From: Nonomuraea endophytica
GTDB lineage: Bacteria > Actinomycetota > Actinomycetes > Streptosporangiales > Streptosporangiaceae
Direction: 5' to 3'
Assembly (NCBI RefSeq): GCF_014203235.1
Contig: NZ_JACHIN010000001.1
Coordinates: forward strand, 992,001 to 1,056,000
Length of the DNA stretch: 64,000 nt
Position 1 is the first letter of the stretch; the number at the start of each line of letters is the position of its first letter. Both the position numbers and the translations under genes were made by a program. Positions 25,413 through 35,467 of this stretch are shown piece by piece. Below the pieces are notes generated by a model that made no database searches, was not told where the DNA came from, and was given only the letters and a program-made list of their open reading frames with translations.

Positions 25413-25511
25413 CTACTTCTTGTTACGCCGCTGGATGCGCGTCTTCTTGAGCAGCTTGCGGTGCTTCTTCTTGGCCATCCGCTTGCGGCGCTTCTTGATC
25501 ACAGAGCCCAC
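25413..25511 (-). CDS. Small ribosomal subunit protein bS22 (AURKAIP1/COX24-type mini-protein)
   Basis: A 32-residue, extremely basic peptide ([20 protein letters not shown] and on to RRNKK). It matches the 33-residue actinobacterial protein that binds the 30S decoding-centre region and was named bS22 in mycobacteria. The GTG at 25511 with GGGGGT upstream gives the canonical N-terminus. In the conserved locus it stands between the excisionase-type HTH gene and the epimerase gene, exactly as here. Confidence 0.92.
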   Translation of the reverse strand: MGSVIKKRRKRMAKKKHRKLLKKTRIQRRNKK

Positions 25512-25579
25512 GGGACCCCCAGTTAACTGATAGCAAGTCTGAATCGACGTGCGAGCGCACGCCGGCTCACAGACTACCG

Positions 25580-25639
25580 GCGATCGGTGGTAGATCGCCC
25601 CTCGGGGGTGGGAGCCCGGCCGCGTTCGTGCGACCGGGC
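25580..25639 (-). terminator. Tandem hairpins between the HTH gene and bS22
   Basis: GCCCGG-C-CGC and GCG-A-CCGGGC (25614-25639) form a nine-pair stem with one mismatch and a GTTCGT loop. GCGATC/GATCGC (25580-25598) forms a second stem. They follow the HTH gene on its own strand, without a T-run, as is common for high-G+C terminators. A leader structure for bS22 is an alternative. Confidence 0.55.
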
Positions 25640-25695
25640 CATGTCCCACGGCGTGTATTCACGGCGTGAGTACGAACGCGCCGCTACTCCAACTC

Positions 25696-25899
25696 TCATC
25701 CGGCCTCGATGTAGGCCTCTCGCAGATAGTCGTGTACCGCCTGCTCAGGCACCCTGAACGAGCGGCCGACGCGAATGGCCGGCAGTTCGCCCGAGTGCAC
25801 CAGCCGGTACACCGTCATCTTGGACACTCGCATGACCGTGGCCACTTCTGCCACCGTCAGGAACTTCACCTCGCTGAGAGGTCTTTCGCCTGCACCCAT
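25696..25899 (-). CDS. Excisionase-type helix-turn-helix DNA-binding protein (BdtA-like)
   Basis: A 67-residue MerR/excisionase-fold protein. FLTVAEVATVMRVSKMTVYRLVHSGELPAIRVGRSFRVPEQAVHDYL covers almost the whole chain as one winged-helix domain. It corresponds to the small HTH protein beside bS22 in other actinobacteria (Rv0500A). In Streptomyces the same position holds bdtA, a target of BldD (recalled, not checked). The ATG at 25899 gives the usual length. An upstream ATG at 25947 would add a basic 16-residue extension. Confidence 0.82.
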   Translation of the reverse strand: MGAGERPLSEVKFLTVAEVATVMRVSKMTVYRLVHSGELPAIRVGRSFRVPEQAVHDYLREAYIEAG

Positions 25900-26211
25900 C
25901 GGACGCCTCTTCCGCACGTGTTTCCGGGTTATCCCCACTGGTGCCATTGCTCACGCACGTCTACTGCCGTCAGCGTAAGTCGGGACTCCGAGTGCGCAAA
26001 CCCCCTATTTTCTCAGTTCGCGGAGCCATCTGTCAGCCGAACCAGCAAACTCGCTGGCCAGCAGCCGGGCAGAGCACCTCGCCAGGACGTTGGAACTGTC
26101 CAACTTCGTACACATAAGAGTCGCCCCAGGCCCATCAAAAGTTGGCAAAGGGACGACGAGCCTCTTGGAATGCAGGCGCGAAAAGACGGTATGGGGATGA
26201 CCGAATTCGAC
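25900..26211. other. 312-bp intergenic region upstream of the HTH gene
   Basis: No supported gene is seen. G+C drops in 26000-26210. On the minus strand a -35 TTGCGC and -10 TACGCT with a 16-base spacer (about 25973-26000) could drive the HTH gene. A GTTGGA/TCCAAC dyad lies at 26089-26104. Short frames here have no coding character. Confidence 0.5.
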
Positions 26212-26994
26212 TCAAAGGGCTCGTGAGACCCGTGTGACCAGATGGTCCGTCAACGGTGTGTAATAGCGCGGAAGCACGTTGTCATCGAGCGGGACGACCA
26301 CGTCGATCTTGCCCTCGGCCTCGCCCACGAACAGCGCGGGGTCGTTGCTGTCGGCGAAGCCCACGGTCGGGATGCCCGCCTCTCCCGCCGCGCCGGCCCA
26401 TCCGTGGTCGGCGACGACGAGGTCGGGGCGCTCCTCGCCCATCTCCGCGATCATCGCGACCATCGGCGCCGGGTCGTGGCTGTGCACGAACCCGCCGCGG
26501 TCGTCGAGCATCGCGACGTCCTGCAGGTAGCGGATCTTGCGCTTGCGGCCGAAGCCCTGACCCCAGTAGGTCCAGCCCTCGGCGGGCGTCAGCAGCCGCG
26601 CGCCGCGCTCGACCGCGAACCGCGCCAGCGGCAGGTGTACGGCCAGCAGCCCCGTCGGATGCCCCGTGGCGAACAGCAGCCGGGGCGACGGCTTGGCCAG
26701 CGCGGCGGCGATCCGGTCGGCCATGGCGTCCAGGGCGTCGATCGTCCGCTCCGGATCGATGGTGTCCTGCCCGAACCGGTGCTTGACGTCGGCCACCACG
26801 CCCGCCGACTTGGCCATGAGCCCCAGGATGTCGCGGTAGGACCACGGCTGCGCGACGGTCAGGCCCAGCGTGTAGTGCGGGTCCCGGTTGGCCAGCGAAC
26901 TGTAGTGGTCGAGGTTGTTCTCACGAGGGGTCGCGACGTCACCGGCGATGCGCGTGCGAACCAGGTGCTCGCGGAGTTCGTCGCGGGTCTGCAC
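26212..26994 (-). CDS. Conserved actinobacterial protein, putative phosphatase
   Basis: A 260-residue cytoplasmic protein of a family usually annotated only as phosphatase next to acuC and proC. Visible features are RENNLDHYSSLANRDPHYTL near the N-terminus, LLFATGHPTGLL at about 127, and C-terminal acidic/histidine motifs VVADHGWAG and GFADSNDPALF. No standard catalytic signature can be named with confidence, so the enzymatic role is inherited annotation. The GTG at 26994 follows AGGAG and lies 7 bases after the acuC stop, so both are in one operon. Confidence 0.7.
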   Translation of the reverse strand: MQTRDELREHLVRTRIAGDVATPRENNLDHYSSLANRDPHYTLGLTVAQPWSYRDILGLMAKSAGVVADVKHRFGQDTIDPERTIDALDAMADRIAAALAKPSPRLLFATGHPTGLLAVHLPLARFAVERGARLLTPAEGWTYWGQGFGRKRKIRYLQDVAMLDDRGGFVHSHDPAPMVAMIAEMGEERPDLVVADHGWAGAAGEAGIPTVGFADSNDPALFVGEAEGKIDVVVPLDDNVLPRYYTPLTDHLVTRVSRAL

Positions 26995-27001
26995 AGCTCT
27001 C

Positions 27002-28165
27002 CTAGGGCAGCGGGTCGATGCCGTGCAGAGGGAACACCGCGTTACGCGTCGCCATGATCGCACGGTCGATGGGATCCGCAGGATCATAACCACCGGAAAG
27101 GTCACGAAATTCCGGGTTTCGGCCGTCCGTCATGGTCAACGGGGGTGTCTCACCGGTGCGCTCGCGGACGAAACGCTGCCAGGACTCGGGGGTTTTGGTG
27201 GCCGGGTCGACCGGGCTGCCCGACGCCTCGGCCATCAGGTGCGTCCAGGCCCTGGGCACCACCTGGACCAGTTCGTAGCCGCCGCCGCCGGTCGCGATCC
27301 ACTTGCCGCCCGCCGTCTCGTGCGCCAGCCGGTGCAGGGCCGCGTACGCCGTGCGCTGGCCGTCCAGGCTGAGCATCAGGTTGGCCAGCGGGTCCAGGGC
27401 GTGGCTGTCGCAGCCGTGCTGGGTCACCAGGATCTCCGGGCGGAACTCGCGCAGCAGCGGCGGCACCACGGCGTCGAAGGCGCGCAGCCACCCGGCGTCG
27501 CCGCAGCCGGCCGGCAGCGCCACGTTCACCGCGCTGCCCTCGGCGCCGGTCTCCTCCGGCCAGCCCGTGCCGGGGAACAAGGTGCGGGGGCTCTCGTGCA
27601 GGCTGATCGTCAGGACCCTCGGGTCGTCGTAGAACATCGCCTGCACGCCGTCGCCGTGATGCACGTCAACATCGACGTAGGCGATCTTCGATACGCCCTT
27701 GGACAGCAGCCAGGCGATCGCCACGGCCGGGTCGTTGTAGACGCAGAAGCCGCTGGCCGTGGCCGCCATGGCGTGGTGCAGGCCGCCGGCGACGTTGACG
27801 GCGTGCTCCGCCGTACCGTCGAAGACCGCGCGGGCGGCGGCCAGGGTCGCGCCGGCGATCAGCGCGGAGGCCTCGTGCACGCCCGCGAAGGCCGGATTGT
27901 CCGAGGTGCCCAGCCCGGCGGACACGTCGGGCTCGCCCGCGACCGAGACGCGCTTGACCGCCTCGATGTAGCCGCGTTTGTGCACCAGCGCCAGCTCGTC
28001 GTCGGTGGCCGGGGCGCAGCCAGCGAGCTCGACCCGCTCCAGCACGCCGAGGTCGCGGGCGAGCGCCATCGTCAGCTCGACCCTGACGGGCGCGAGCGGA
28101 TGATCAGGGCCGAAGTCGTAGGAGGTCAGGGCATCGTCCCAGATCACCCTCGCCGCACCAGACAT
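27002..28165 (-). CDS. Acetoin utilization protein AcuC (class I-like protein deacetylase)
   Basis: A 387-residue arginase/deacetylase-fold protein. The metal and catalytic motifs are clear: GGLHHAMAATASGFCVYND, YVDVDVHHGDGVQ, a C-terminal THGCD-like segment (TQHGCDSHALDPL) and GGGGYE. AcuC-type enzymes deacetylate lysines, for example in acetyl-CoA synthetase. The ATG at 28165 follows AGGAGG; longer upstream frames are not needed. It is divergent from a histidine kinase gene. Confidence 0.9.
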   Translation of the reverse strand: MSGAARVIWDDALTSYDFGPDHPLAPVRVELTMALARDLGVLERVELAGCAPATDDELALVHKRGYIEAVKRVSVAGEPDVSAGLGTSDNPAFAGVHEASALIAGATLAAARAVFDGTAEHAVNVAGGLHHAMAATASGFCVYNDPAVAIAWLLSKGVSKIAYVDVDVHHGDGVQAMFYDDPRVLTISLHESPRTLFPGTGWPEETGAEGSAVNVALPAGCGDAGWLRAFDAVVPPLLREFRPEILVTQHGCDSHALDPLANLMLSLDGQRTAYAALHRLAHETAGGKWIATGGGGYELVQVVPRAWTHLMAEASGSPVDPATKTPESWQRFVRERTGETPPLTMTDGRNPEFRDLSGGYDPADPIDRAIMATRNAVFPLHGIDPLP

Positions 28166-28257
28166 GAGTCTCCCTCCTAGCCTTTCGCCGACGTTACCGC
28201 AGGCGCACGCCACCGCCCATCGTCATGATCTGGAAATCGCGAGGTATCCTCCGCGGC

Positions 28258-29388
28258 ATGCGCTTCCCCCGGCTGGTCCGCTTCGCGCGCAACCCCTGGG
28301 TGCGGGACATCGCGCTGGTCTCCCCGCTCGTGGTCGGCAGCCTGTTCGCGCTGGGGGTGGCGTACTCGATCCCGCAGGTCGACCGGGTCGCGCCGATGCT
28401 GCTGCTGGTCAGCTCCCTGCCGCTGATCTGGCGGCGGCGCCACCCCCTCACCGTGGCCGCGATCGTGATCGGGCTGGACGCCGCCGTCCCGATCCTCATC
28501 GCCTCCGACGTCCTTCTCGGGATCGCGTCGCTGATCGCGCTCTACTCCGTGGGCCGCCATCGCGCCGGCCGGAGCGTGCTGCTCACCGGGCTGGCCGCGA
28601 GCACGGCCTACGCGGTCACCGGCCTGCTCACCCAGTACAACCCCGCCGAGCCAGGCTCCGCCGTCGCGCCGGTCATCACCGGCTTCGCCGGCCCGTTCCT
28701 CGGCTTGGGCCTCGGCCAGTTCGTACGGCTGCGCCGCGAGCTGAAGGAGCGCAGGCAGCGGGAGATGCGCGACGAGGCGATCCACGGCGAGCGGCGCCGT
28801 ATCGCCCGCGAGCTCCACGACGTCGTCGCCCACCACCTGAGCGTGATCAACGCGCTCGTCGGCGGCGCGCGCACCGTGCTGCCGCCCGAGCCGACCCCGG
28901 CCCGCGAGGCCCTGGAGGCAGCCGAACACAGCGCCCGCCAGGCGCTGTCGGAGATGCGCCAGCTGCTGCAGGTCCTGCGCGCCGACACCACCGACGGCCC
29001 GGACGCCGCCACAGGCGTGGGCGCCGCCGGCCTGCCCGAGCTGGTCAAACAGTCGGGCAACGCCTCGCTGCGGGTGGACGGCGAGCCGGTGACGCTGCCC
29101 ACCGCCGTCGACCACGCGGTCTACCGGGTCGTCCAGGAGGCGCTCACCAACTCCCGCAAGCACGCCCCCGGCGCGCGGGCCGGCGTCCGGGTCGCCTACC
29201 TCAGCCGGGCCGTCGAGGTGGAGGTGCTCGACGACGGCTCGCCGGTCAGGACCGCGGGCGCCGGATCCGGGTTCGGACTGGGCGGTATGGCCGAACGTGT
29301 GGCACTGTGTGGCGGTCGTCTGGAGACGGGGCCCCGCGGGCGAGGCGGGTTCCGGGTGTACGCGCTGCTGCCGCTGGAGAACGCATGA
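28258..29388 (+). CDS. Two-component sensor histidine kinase (HisKA_3/NarL-class)
   Basis: A 376-residue sensor kinase. Five to six membrane helices (about 15-165) form the input domain, with almost no extracellular loops, so it may sense membrane stress or a small amphiphile. HisKA_3 follows with the phospho-acceptor in RRRIARELHDVVAHHLSVI (about 179-197), then HATPase_c (NSRKHAPGARA, and GFGLGGMAERVALCGG). The ATG at 28258 is chosen; one at 28225 would add 11 residues. The response-regulator start overlaps its stop (ATGA). Confidence 0.9.
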   Translation: MRFPRLVRFARNPWVRDIALVSPLVVGSLFALGVAYSIPQVDRVAPMLLLVSSLPLIWRRRHPLTVAAIVIGLDAAVPILIASDVLLGIASLIALYSVGRHRAGRSVLLTGLAASTAYAVTGLLTQYNPAEPGSAVAPVITGFAGPFLGLGLGQFVRLRRELKERRQREMRDEAIHGERRRIARELHDVVAHHLSVINALVGGARTVLPPEPTPAREALEAAEHSARQALSEMRQLLQVLRADTTDGPDAATGVGAAGLPELVKQSGNASLRVDGEPVTLPTAVDHAVYRVVQEALTNSRKHAPGARAGVRVAYLSRAVEVEVLDDGSPVRTAGAGSGFGLGGMAERVALCGGRLETGPRGRGGFRVYALLPLENA

Positions 29389-30038
29389 TCAGGGTGTTGC
29401 TGGTCGACGACCAGGCGCTCGTGCGCACGGGCTTCAAGCTCATGCTGAACGCACAGCCCGACATCGAGGTCGTCGCCGAGGCGGCCGACGGCCAGGAGGC
29501 GCTCGCGTGGAGCCGCGAGCTCAAGCCCGACGTCGTGCTCATGGACCTGCACATGCCCGTCATGGACGGCGTGACAGCCACCGGGCTGATCTCCGCCGAG
29601 CTCCCCGGGACGCGGGTGCTCGCGCTCAGCACCTTCGACCTCGACGAGAACGTCGTGGCCGCCCTCCGCGCCGGCGCCGGCGGCTTCCTGCCCAAGGACA
29701 TCTCGCCCGAAGAGCTCGTCGAAGGCGTGCGCGTCGTCCACCGCGGCGAGTCCGCCGTCGCGCCCCGGCTGCTCACCCGGCTGATCGGCACGTTCGTCCG
29801 CGCCTCCCGTCCCCGCCCGGCGCCCGCCGCGCTGCCCGAGCTGACCGACCGCGAACGCGAGGTGCTCGTGCTCATCGCCAAGGGCCGCTCCAACACCGAG
29901 ATCGCCGACCGGCTGAACGTCTCGCCGTCCACGATCAAGAACCATGTGACGAGCCTGTTCGGCAAGACGGGGGTACGCGACCGGGCGCAGGCCGTCATCC
30001 TCGCCTACGAAGCGGGCCTGGTCAGCCCCGGGGAGTAG
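29385..30038 (+). CDS. NarL/LuxR-family response regulator
   Basis: A 217-residue regulator. The receiver domain (1-120) has acidic D8/D9, phosphorylation site D54 (VVLMDLHMP) and K105 (FLPKD). A LuxR-type HTH occupies about 150-210 (LTDREREVLVLIAKGRSNTEIADRLNVSPSTIKNHV). It is translationally coupled to the kinase, and the ABC transporter operon 82 bases downstream is its likely target. Confidence 0.95.
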   Translation: MIRVLLVDDQALVRTGFKLMLNAQPDIEVVAEAADGQEALAWSRELKPDVVLMDLHMPVMDGVTATGLISAELPGTRVLALSTFDLDENVVAALRAGAGGFLPKDISPEELVEGVRVVHRGESAVAPRLLTRLIGTFVRASRPRPAPAALPELTDREREVLVLIAKGRSNTEIADRLNVSPSTIKNHVTSLFGKTGVRDRAQAVILAYEAGLVSPGE

Positions 30039-30119
30039 GACCAGGCTCCTACCTCACGCCGAGACGAACGGTCCTCCGGCAGGACGCCCCCCGCCGATCT
30101 CCCCGGCACCCTTGAATCC

Positions 30120-31010
30120 ATGACCTCCATCAAGGCCACGGGCCTGACCAAACGTTATGGGCAGACCACCGCGGTCTCCGGCCTGTCGTTCACCGTGGAG
30201 CCCGGCCAGGTGACCGGCTTCCTCGGTCCGAACGGGGCCGGCAAATCGACCACGATGCGCATGATCCTCGGGCTCGACCATCCCAGCGGGGGCTCCGTGG
30301 TGGTGGACGGCGTGCCGTACCAACAGCTCAAGCACCCGCTCCGCAAGATCGGCGCGCTCCTCGACGCCAAGGCCGTGCACGGCGGGCGCAGCGCGCGCAA
30401 CCACCTGCTGGCCATCGCCCAGAGCAACGGCCTGCCCGCCTCGCGGGTCGAGCAGGTCCTGGAGAGCGTCGGGCTCAGCCAGGTGGCCAAGCGGCGGATC
30501 GGCGGGTTCTCGCTGGGCATGTCCCAGCGGCTCGGCATCGCCGCCGCGCTGCTCGGCGACCCGGAGATCCTGCTGTTCGACGAACCGGTCAACGGGCTCG
30601 ACCCGGACGGCATCCTGTGGATCCGTACCTTCATGCGCAAACTGGCCGCGGAAGGCCGCACGGTCTTCGTCTCCAGCCACCTGATGAGCGAGATGGCCCA
30701 GACGGCCGACCACCTCATCGTGATCGGCAAGGGCGAGCTGATCGCCGACACCAGCGTGGCCGACTTCATCGGCAGCAGCTCCCAGGGCTTCGTCAAGGTA
30801 CGCTCGCCGCGCCTGGCCGAGGTCGCCCAGCTGCTCCAGGTGGGCGAACTCCACCACGACCACCTGCGGGTGACCGGCATGCAGCCCCTGGAGATCGGCA
30901 CGCTCACCGCCCGCGCCGGACTGCCGCTCGAAGAGCTCACCTTCGTCCAGCCCACGCTGGAGGCGGCCTACATGGAGCTGACCAAGGACAGCCTGGAATA
31001 CACCTCATGA
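30120..31010 (+). CDS. ABC transporter ATP-binding protein
   Basis: A 296-residue ATPase with Walker A GPNGAGKST (about 38-46), signature FSLGMSQRL, Walker B ILLFDEPVNGLDP and switch SSHLMSE. The C-terminal extension of about 80 residues is typical of the DrrA/BcrA-like drug and peptide exporters. The pairing with a two-component system resembles antibiotic-peptide detoxification modules. The start lacks a strong ribosome-binding site. Confidence 0.93.
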   Translation: MTSIKATGLTKRYGQTTAVSGLSFTVEPGQVTGFLGPNGAGKSTTMRMILGLDHPSGGSVVVDGVPYQQLKHPLRKIGALLDAKAVHGGRSARNHLLAIAQSNGLPASRVEQVLESVGLSQVAKRRIGGFSLGMSQRLGIAAALLGDPEILLFDEPVNGLDPDGILWIRTFMRKLAAEGRTVFVSSHLMSEMAQTADHLIVIGKGELIADTSVADFIGSSSQGFVKVRSPRLAEVAQLLQVGELHHDHLRVTGMQPLEIGTLTARAGLPLEELTFVQPTLEAAYMELTKDSLEYTS

Positions 31011-31768
31011 TCGACGTGATGCGCTCCGAATGGACCAAGCTGCGCTCGCTGCGCTCCACGGTCTGGACGCTGGTCGCGGCCTTCCTGATGATGGTCGGCC
31101 TCGGCGCGCTCATCGCCTGGGGCGCCGTGTCCAACGCCTCGGCCGGCGCCACCGGCTCCGCGGCGCAGGCGGTGATGATCGCGCTGGTCGCGCTGCCGTT
31201 CGGCGCGATCGCGATGGCTACCTTGGGGGTGCTGGTCATCTCCGGCGAATACCGCACCGGGATGATCAGGACGTCGCTGCAGGCCGTACCGCAACGCCTG
31301 ACTTTCCTGTACGGCAAAGCCGTCGTCTTCACCATCGCCGCACTGGTCGTGGGGCTGGTGACCGCCTACGCCGCCTTCTTCGTCAGCCAGGGCGTGCTGT
31401 CCATCAAGGACCTTCACACCTCGATCACCGCCCCGGAAGTGCTGCGAGCGGTAACCGGCGCCGGCCTGTACTTGGCGGCCAGCGGCCTGTTCGGCCTGGC
31501 CCTGGGCTCCCTGATCCGCCACACCCCCGGCGCCATCGTCGCGGTCATCACGCTCACCCTGGTCCTGCCCCAGCTCACCAGCCTGCTGCCGGGAAGGGTC
31601 GGGGAGATCGTCACCCAGCACTTCACCTCCAACGCCGGCCTCCAGCTCACCATGGTCGAACCCCGAGCCGCCGGACTGGCCCCATGGACCGGCTTCGCGG
31701 TGTACCTGATCTGGGTGGCCGTCATCCTGCTGGCCGGCACCGCCCTCCTCCGCCGCCGCGACGCCTAG
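31007..31768 (+). CDS. ABC transporter permease (ABC-2 type)
   Basis: A 253-residue membrane protein with six helices and the N-terminal SEWTKLRSLRSTVWTL segment common to actinobacterial ABC-2 permeases. The ATG overlaps the ATPase stop (ATGA). With the ATPase it makes a two-gene exporter; the cargo is unknown. Confidence 0.9.
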   Translation: MIDVMRSEWTKLRSLRSTVWTLVAAFLMMVGLGALIAWGAVSNASAGATGSAAQAVMIALVALPFGAIAMATLGVLVISGEYRTGMIRTSLQAVPQRLTFLYGKAVVFTIAALVVGLVTAYAAFFVSQGVLSIKDLHTSITAPEVLRAVTGAGLYLAASGLFGLALGSLIRHTPGAIVAVITLTLVLPQLTSLLPGRVGEIVTQHFTSNAGLQLTMVEPRAAGLAPWTGFAVYLIWVAVILLAGTALLRRRDA

Positions 31769-31974
31769 CGCCCACCCCCCGGCCGGACAGCGCGAGCGCG
31801 GCGTGAGGGCAGCGGTCCCACACCCATGAGCGGGCGGACCAACCCACGCGTGTAGCCCGCGCAAGCAGGGCGAGCGGAGCAGCCGGGGCGTGAGGGCAGT
31901 GGGGCGACAGCTGTGGGTGAGCGGCGGGGACAGGGGTGGGCGGCCGTCTCGGGGCGGTGGGGTGTGTGGGTGGG

Positions 31975-33155
31975 TTACTCGGCGCGCAGGGCTACTACGG
32001 GGTCGAGTTTGCCGGCTCGGCGGGCCGGGGCGACGCCGAAGAAGACGCCTACCGCGGCCGAGACGCCGAAGGCCAGTGCCACCGACCACCACGTTATGGA
32101 GGCGGGGACGGGGGTGAAGGTGGCTATGGCCAGGGCGCCGCCCACGCCCAGGGCTATGCCGATCAGGCCGCCTATCGTGGTCAGGAGGACCGCTTCGATC
32201 AGGAACTGGCGCAGGATGTCGCCCTGCCGGGCGCCCAGTGCCTTGCGGAGGCCGATTTCTCGGGTACGTTCGCGGACGCTCACCAGCATGATGTTGGACA
32301 CGCCCACCCCGCCCACCAGGAGTGAGATGCCGGCGATGGCCGCCAGCACTCCGGTGAGCATGCTGATCACCGTGCCGATGGTGCCCAGGAGCTGGGTCTG
32401 GGTCACCGCCGAGAAGTGCTCTCCCGGGTAGCGGTCCACCAGCGCGTCCACGACCTTCTGCTGCAGCGGCTCGATCTCGTCGGGGCCGCTGGCGCCGACC
32501 GCCATGCCGTTGATGCGGGGGATGCCGAGCAGGCGTTGCGCGGTGGTGACCGGCATGTGGATTTCCTGGTCTCTGGCCACTCCGAAGGCGGAGCCGAGCT
32601 GGGCGTACACGCCTACCACGCGGAAGCGGGCGCCGGAGATCGAGACCTGGCGGCCGATCGGGTCGATGTCGCCGAAGAGCTTGTTCGCCACCTCTGAGCC
32701 CAGGACCGTGACGCGGCGGCGGGTGTCGACGTCGGTTTCGCTGAGGTAGCGGCCTTTGTCCAGGGGGCGGGCGAAGATCTTGGGCAGGTTCTCGTCGGTG
32801 CCGACGATGGTGGAGAACACCTCTGCCCTGCCCACGCGCACCGTCTCGCCGGACTGCAGCGACACGGTCACCTTGCCCGGATCGCCCACCACGCGGCGTA
32901 CGTATGCCACGTCGGTCAGGTCCAACCGGCTCTGGGTGGGGGCGGCGCCTACGTTCAGGCGGCCGGGGACGATCAGGATGATGTTGCTGCCCAGGCCGGA
33001 GATCTCCCGCTCGACGGTGTCCTTCGCGCCGGTGCCCACGGAGACGAGGATCACGACCGAGAGCACACCGATGATCACGCCGAGCATGGTCAGCAGGCTG
33101 CGCATCCGGTTGACCCGCAGCGCCTCCAACGCCATCCCGAACGCCTCACGCGCCC

Positions 33156-33159
<4 letters not shown>
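31975..33159 (-). CDS. MacB/FtsX-type ABC transporter permease
   Basis: A 394-residue permease with MacB topology: a first helix near residues 20-45 (MRSLLTMLGVIIGVLSVVILVSVGTGA), a periplasmic-type domain (about 50-260) and three C-terminal helices in an FtsX domain (REIGLRKALGARQGDI is the coupling-helix region). It acts with the ATPase and HlyD-like adaptor in the same operon as a mechanotransmission-type exporter. The GTG start overlaps the ATPase stop (GTGA). Confidence 0.9.
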
Positions 33160-34084
<925 letters not shown>

Positions 34085-34088
<4 letters not shown>

Positions 34089-35443
34089 GGCAGTTGCTGG
34101 CCCTGCCGTACGGAATCAGCGCCCTTCACCACCACGCGCTCGCCCACCGACAGCCCGCTCAGTACCTCGACCACGGCCTCGCCCTGGGCCCCGAGCTTGA
34201 CCACGCGCCGCTGCGCCACACCGCCGGCGGCGGCCCACACGACGCTCTCGCGCCCGCTGCTGACGATCGCCGAGGCGGGCACCGAGACGGCCTCGGGCGA
34301 CTCGCGGACGATGAGGCGGGCCACGGCGCTCATGCCCGGTTTGGGGGCGGGCGCCTTGGTGCCGTCGTCGAAGGTTCCGGCGCCCAGGCTGAGGCGTACG
34401 GGGTAGCTGACGCCGCCGGTGCTGGACTGCATGGGCGTGACGCCGATCCCGGCGACCCCGGCGGTGTAGGTGGCGCCGGGGACGGCGTCGAGTTCGACCT
34501 CGGCCTCGGCGTCCTCCTTCACGAGGAGGATGTCGGTCTCGTCGATGTCGGCGGAGATCGTGAGCTTGGAGATGTCGGTGACGGTGATGATCGAGTCGCC
34601 GGACGAGACGGGGACGCCGGTGGCGACGGCGGTCCCGGCGCCGTTGGAGGGCAGGTTCGGGAGTGGTTGCCCGCCGCCGGGCAGCTGGCTGAGCAGATCG
34701 CTCAGGCCGGGGGTGGCGGCGCCGCTCTCTCCCGAGGCGCGGCCCAGCGTGACGACGCCCGCGAACGGGGCCTTGATCGTGAGTGCCTTGACGGTCCCCT
34801 CGGCGGCCTTGACCGCGACCCTGGCCTGGGTCAGCGAGGCCGCCTGCAGCGAGGACATCGACGCGCTGAGGCCGCCGGCGGTCTGCGCGAGCACCTGGGA
34901 GATGCTCCGTCCGAGCTGCGCGGTGATGCCGGCCAGCGCCTTCGACTGGGCCCGGTACTGGGTGCGCGCCAGGTCCACGGCGGCGATCACCTGCTTGCGC
35001 GCCCGCGGGTCGTCGATCTTCCTGGCCTCGCGGGCGGCCTTGGTGAAGTGCGCGCCGACCTTGCGGTCGAGCGCGGAGGTGTCGAACGCGGCGAGCTGGA
35101 TCCGCGGCATCCCGATCGACGGCGTGCGGGCCGGCTTGGCGGCCTTCTTGGCCTGCTTGAGCTGGTCCTCGGCCTGCGGGGAGCGGATCTTGGCCAGGAT
35201 CTGGCCCTTCTTCACGTGGTCGCCGTCGCTGACGTACAGCTTGGCGACGGTGCCCTGCGCGGGCGAGCGCAGGGTGGCGGTGGCGCGCGCGCCGATCGTG
35301 GCCGGGGCCTCGACGACCTCGGTGACGGGCGCGCGTTTGACTTCCGCGAGCTGTACGGCGGGCGGCGCGTCAGCCGAACAGCCGGTCAGAGCGAGAAGGA
35401 CGAGCAGCGGGGGTAATCCGCGACGGATCGTCACCCGGCCCAT
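34085..35443 (-). CDS. HlyD/MacA-like membrane-fusion (periplasmic adaptor) lipoprotein
   Basis: A 452-residue adaptor. A lipoprotein signal ends in LALTGC (Cys at about 22). A biotinyl-lipoyl-like half-motif (RSPAQGTVAKLYVSDGDHVKKGQIL) is followed by a helical hairpin (about 90-220), the returning lipoyl half (TIKAPFAGVVTLGRASGESG), and beta-barrel and membrane-proximal domains. It is the first gene of the adaptor-ATPase-permease operon. The Gram-positive setting suggests a two-component MacB-like exporter without an outer-membrane channel. Confidence 0.9.
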
Positions 35444-35467
35444 CGTAAAGAGAGGGTCACGCGCCCC

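Noticed and set aside
26170..26226. 18-codon plus-strand frame near the 3' end of the putative phosphatase gene
   Set aside because: Too short and without a ribosome-binding site; it overlaps the convergent gene end.
31769..31974. Hidden small gene or repeat element between the ABC-2 permease and MacB operons
   Set aside because: Only a loose repetition of GGCGTGAGGGCAG is present; no frame with a start signal and no clear stem-loop.
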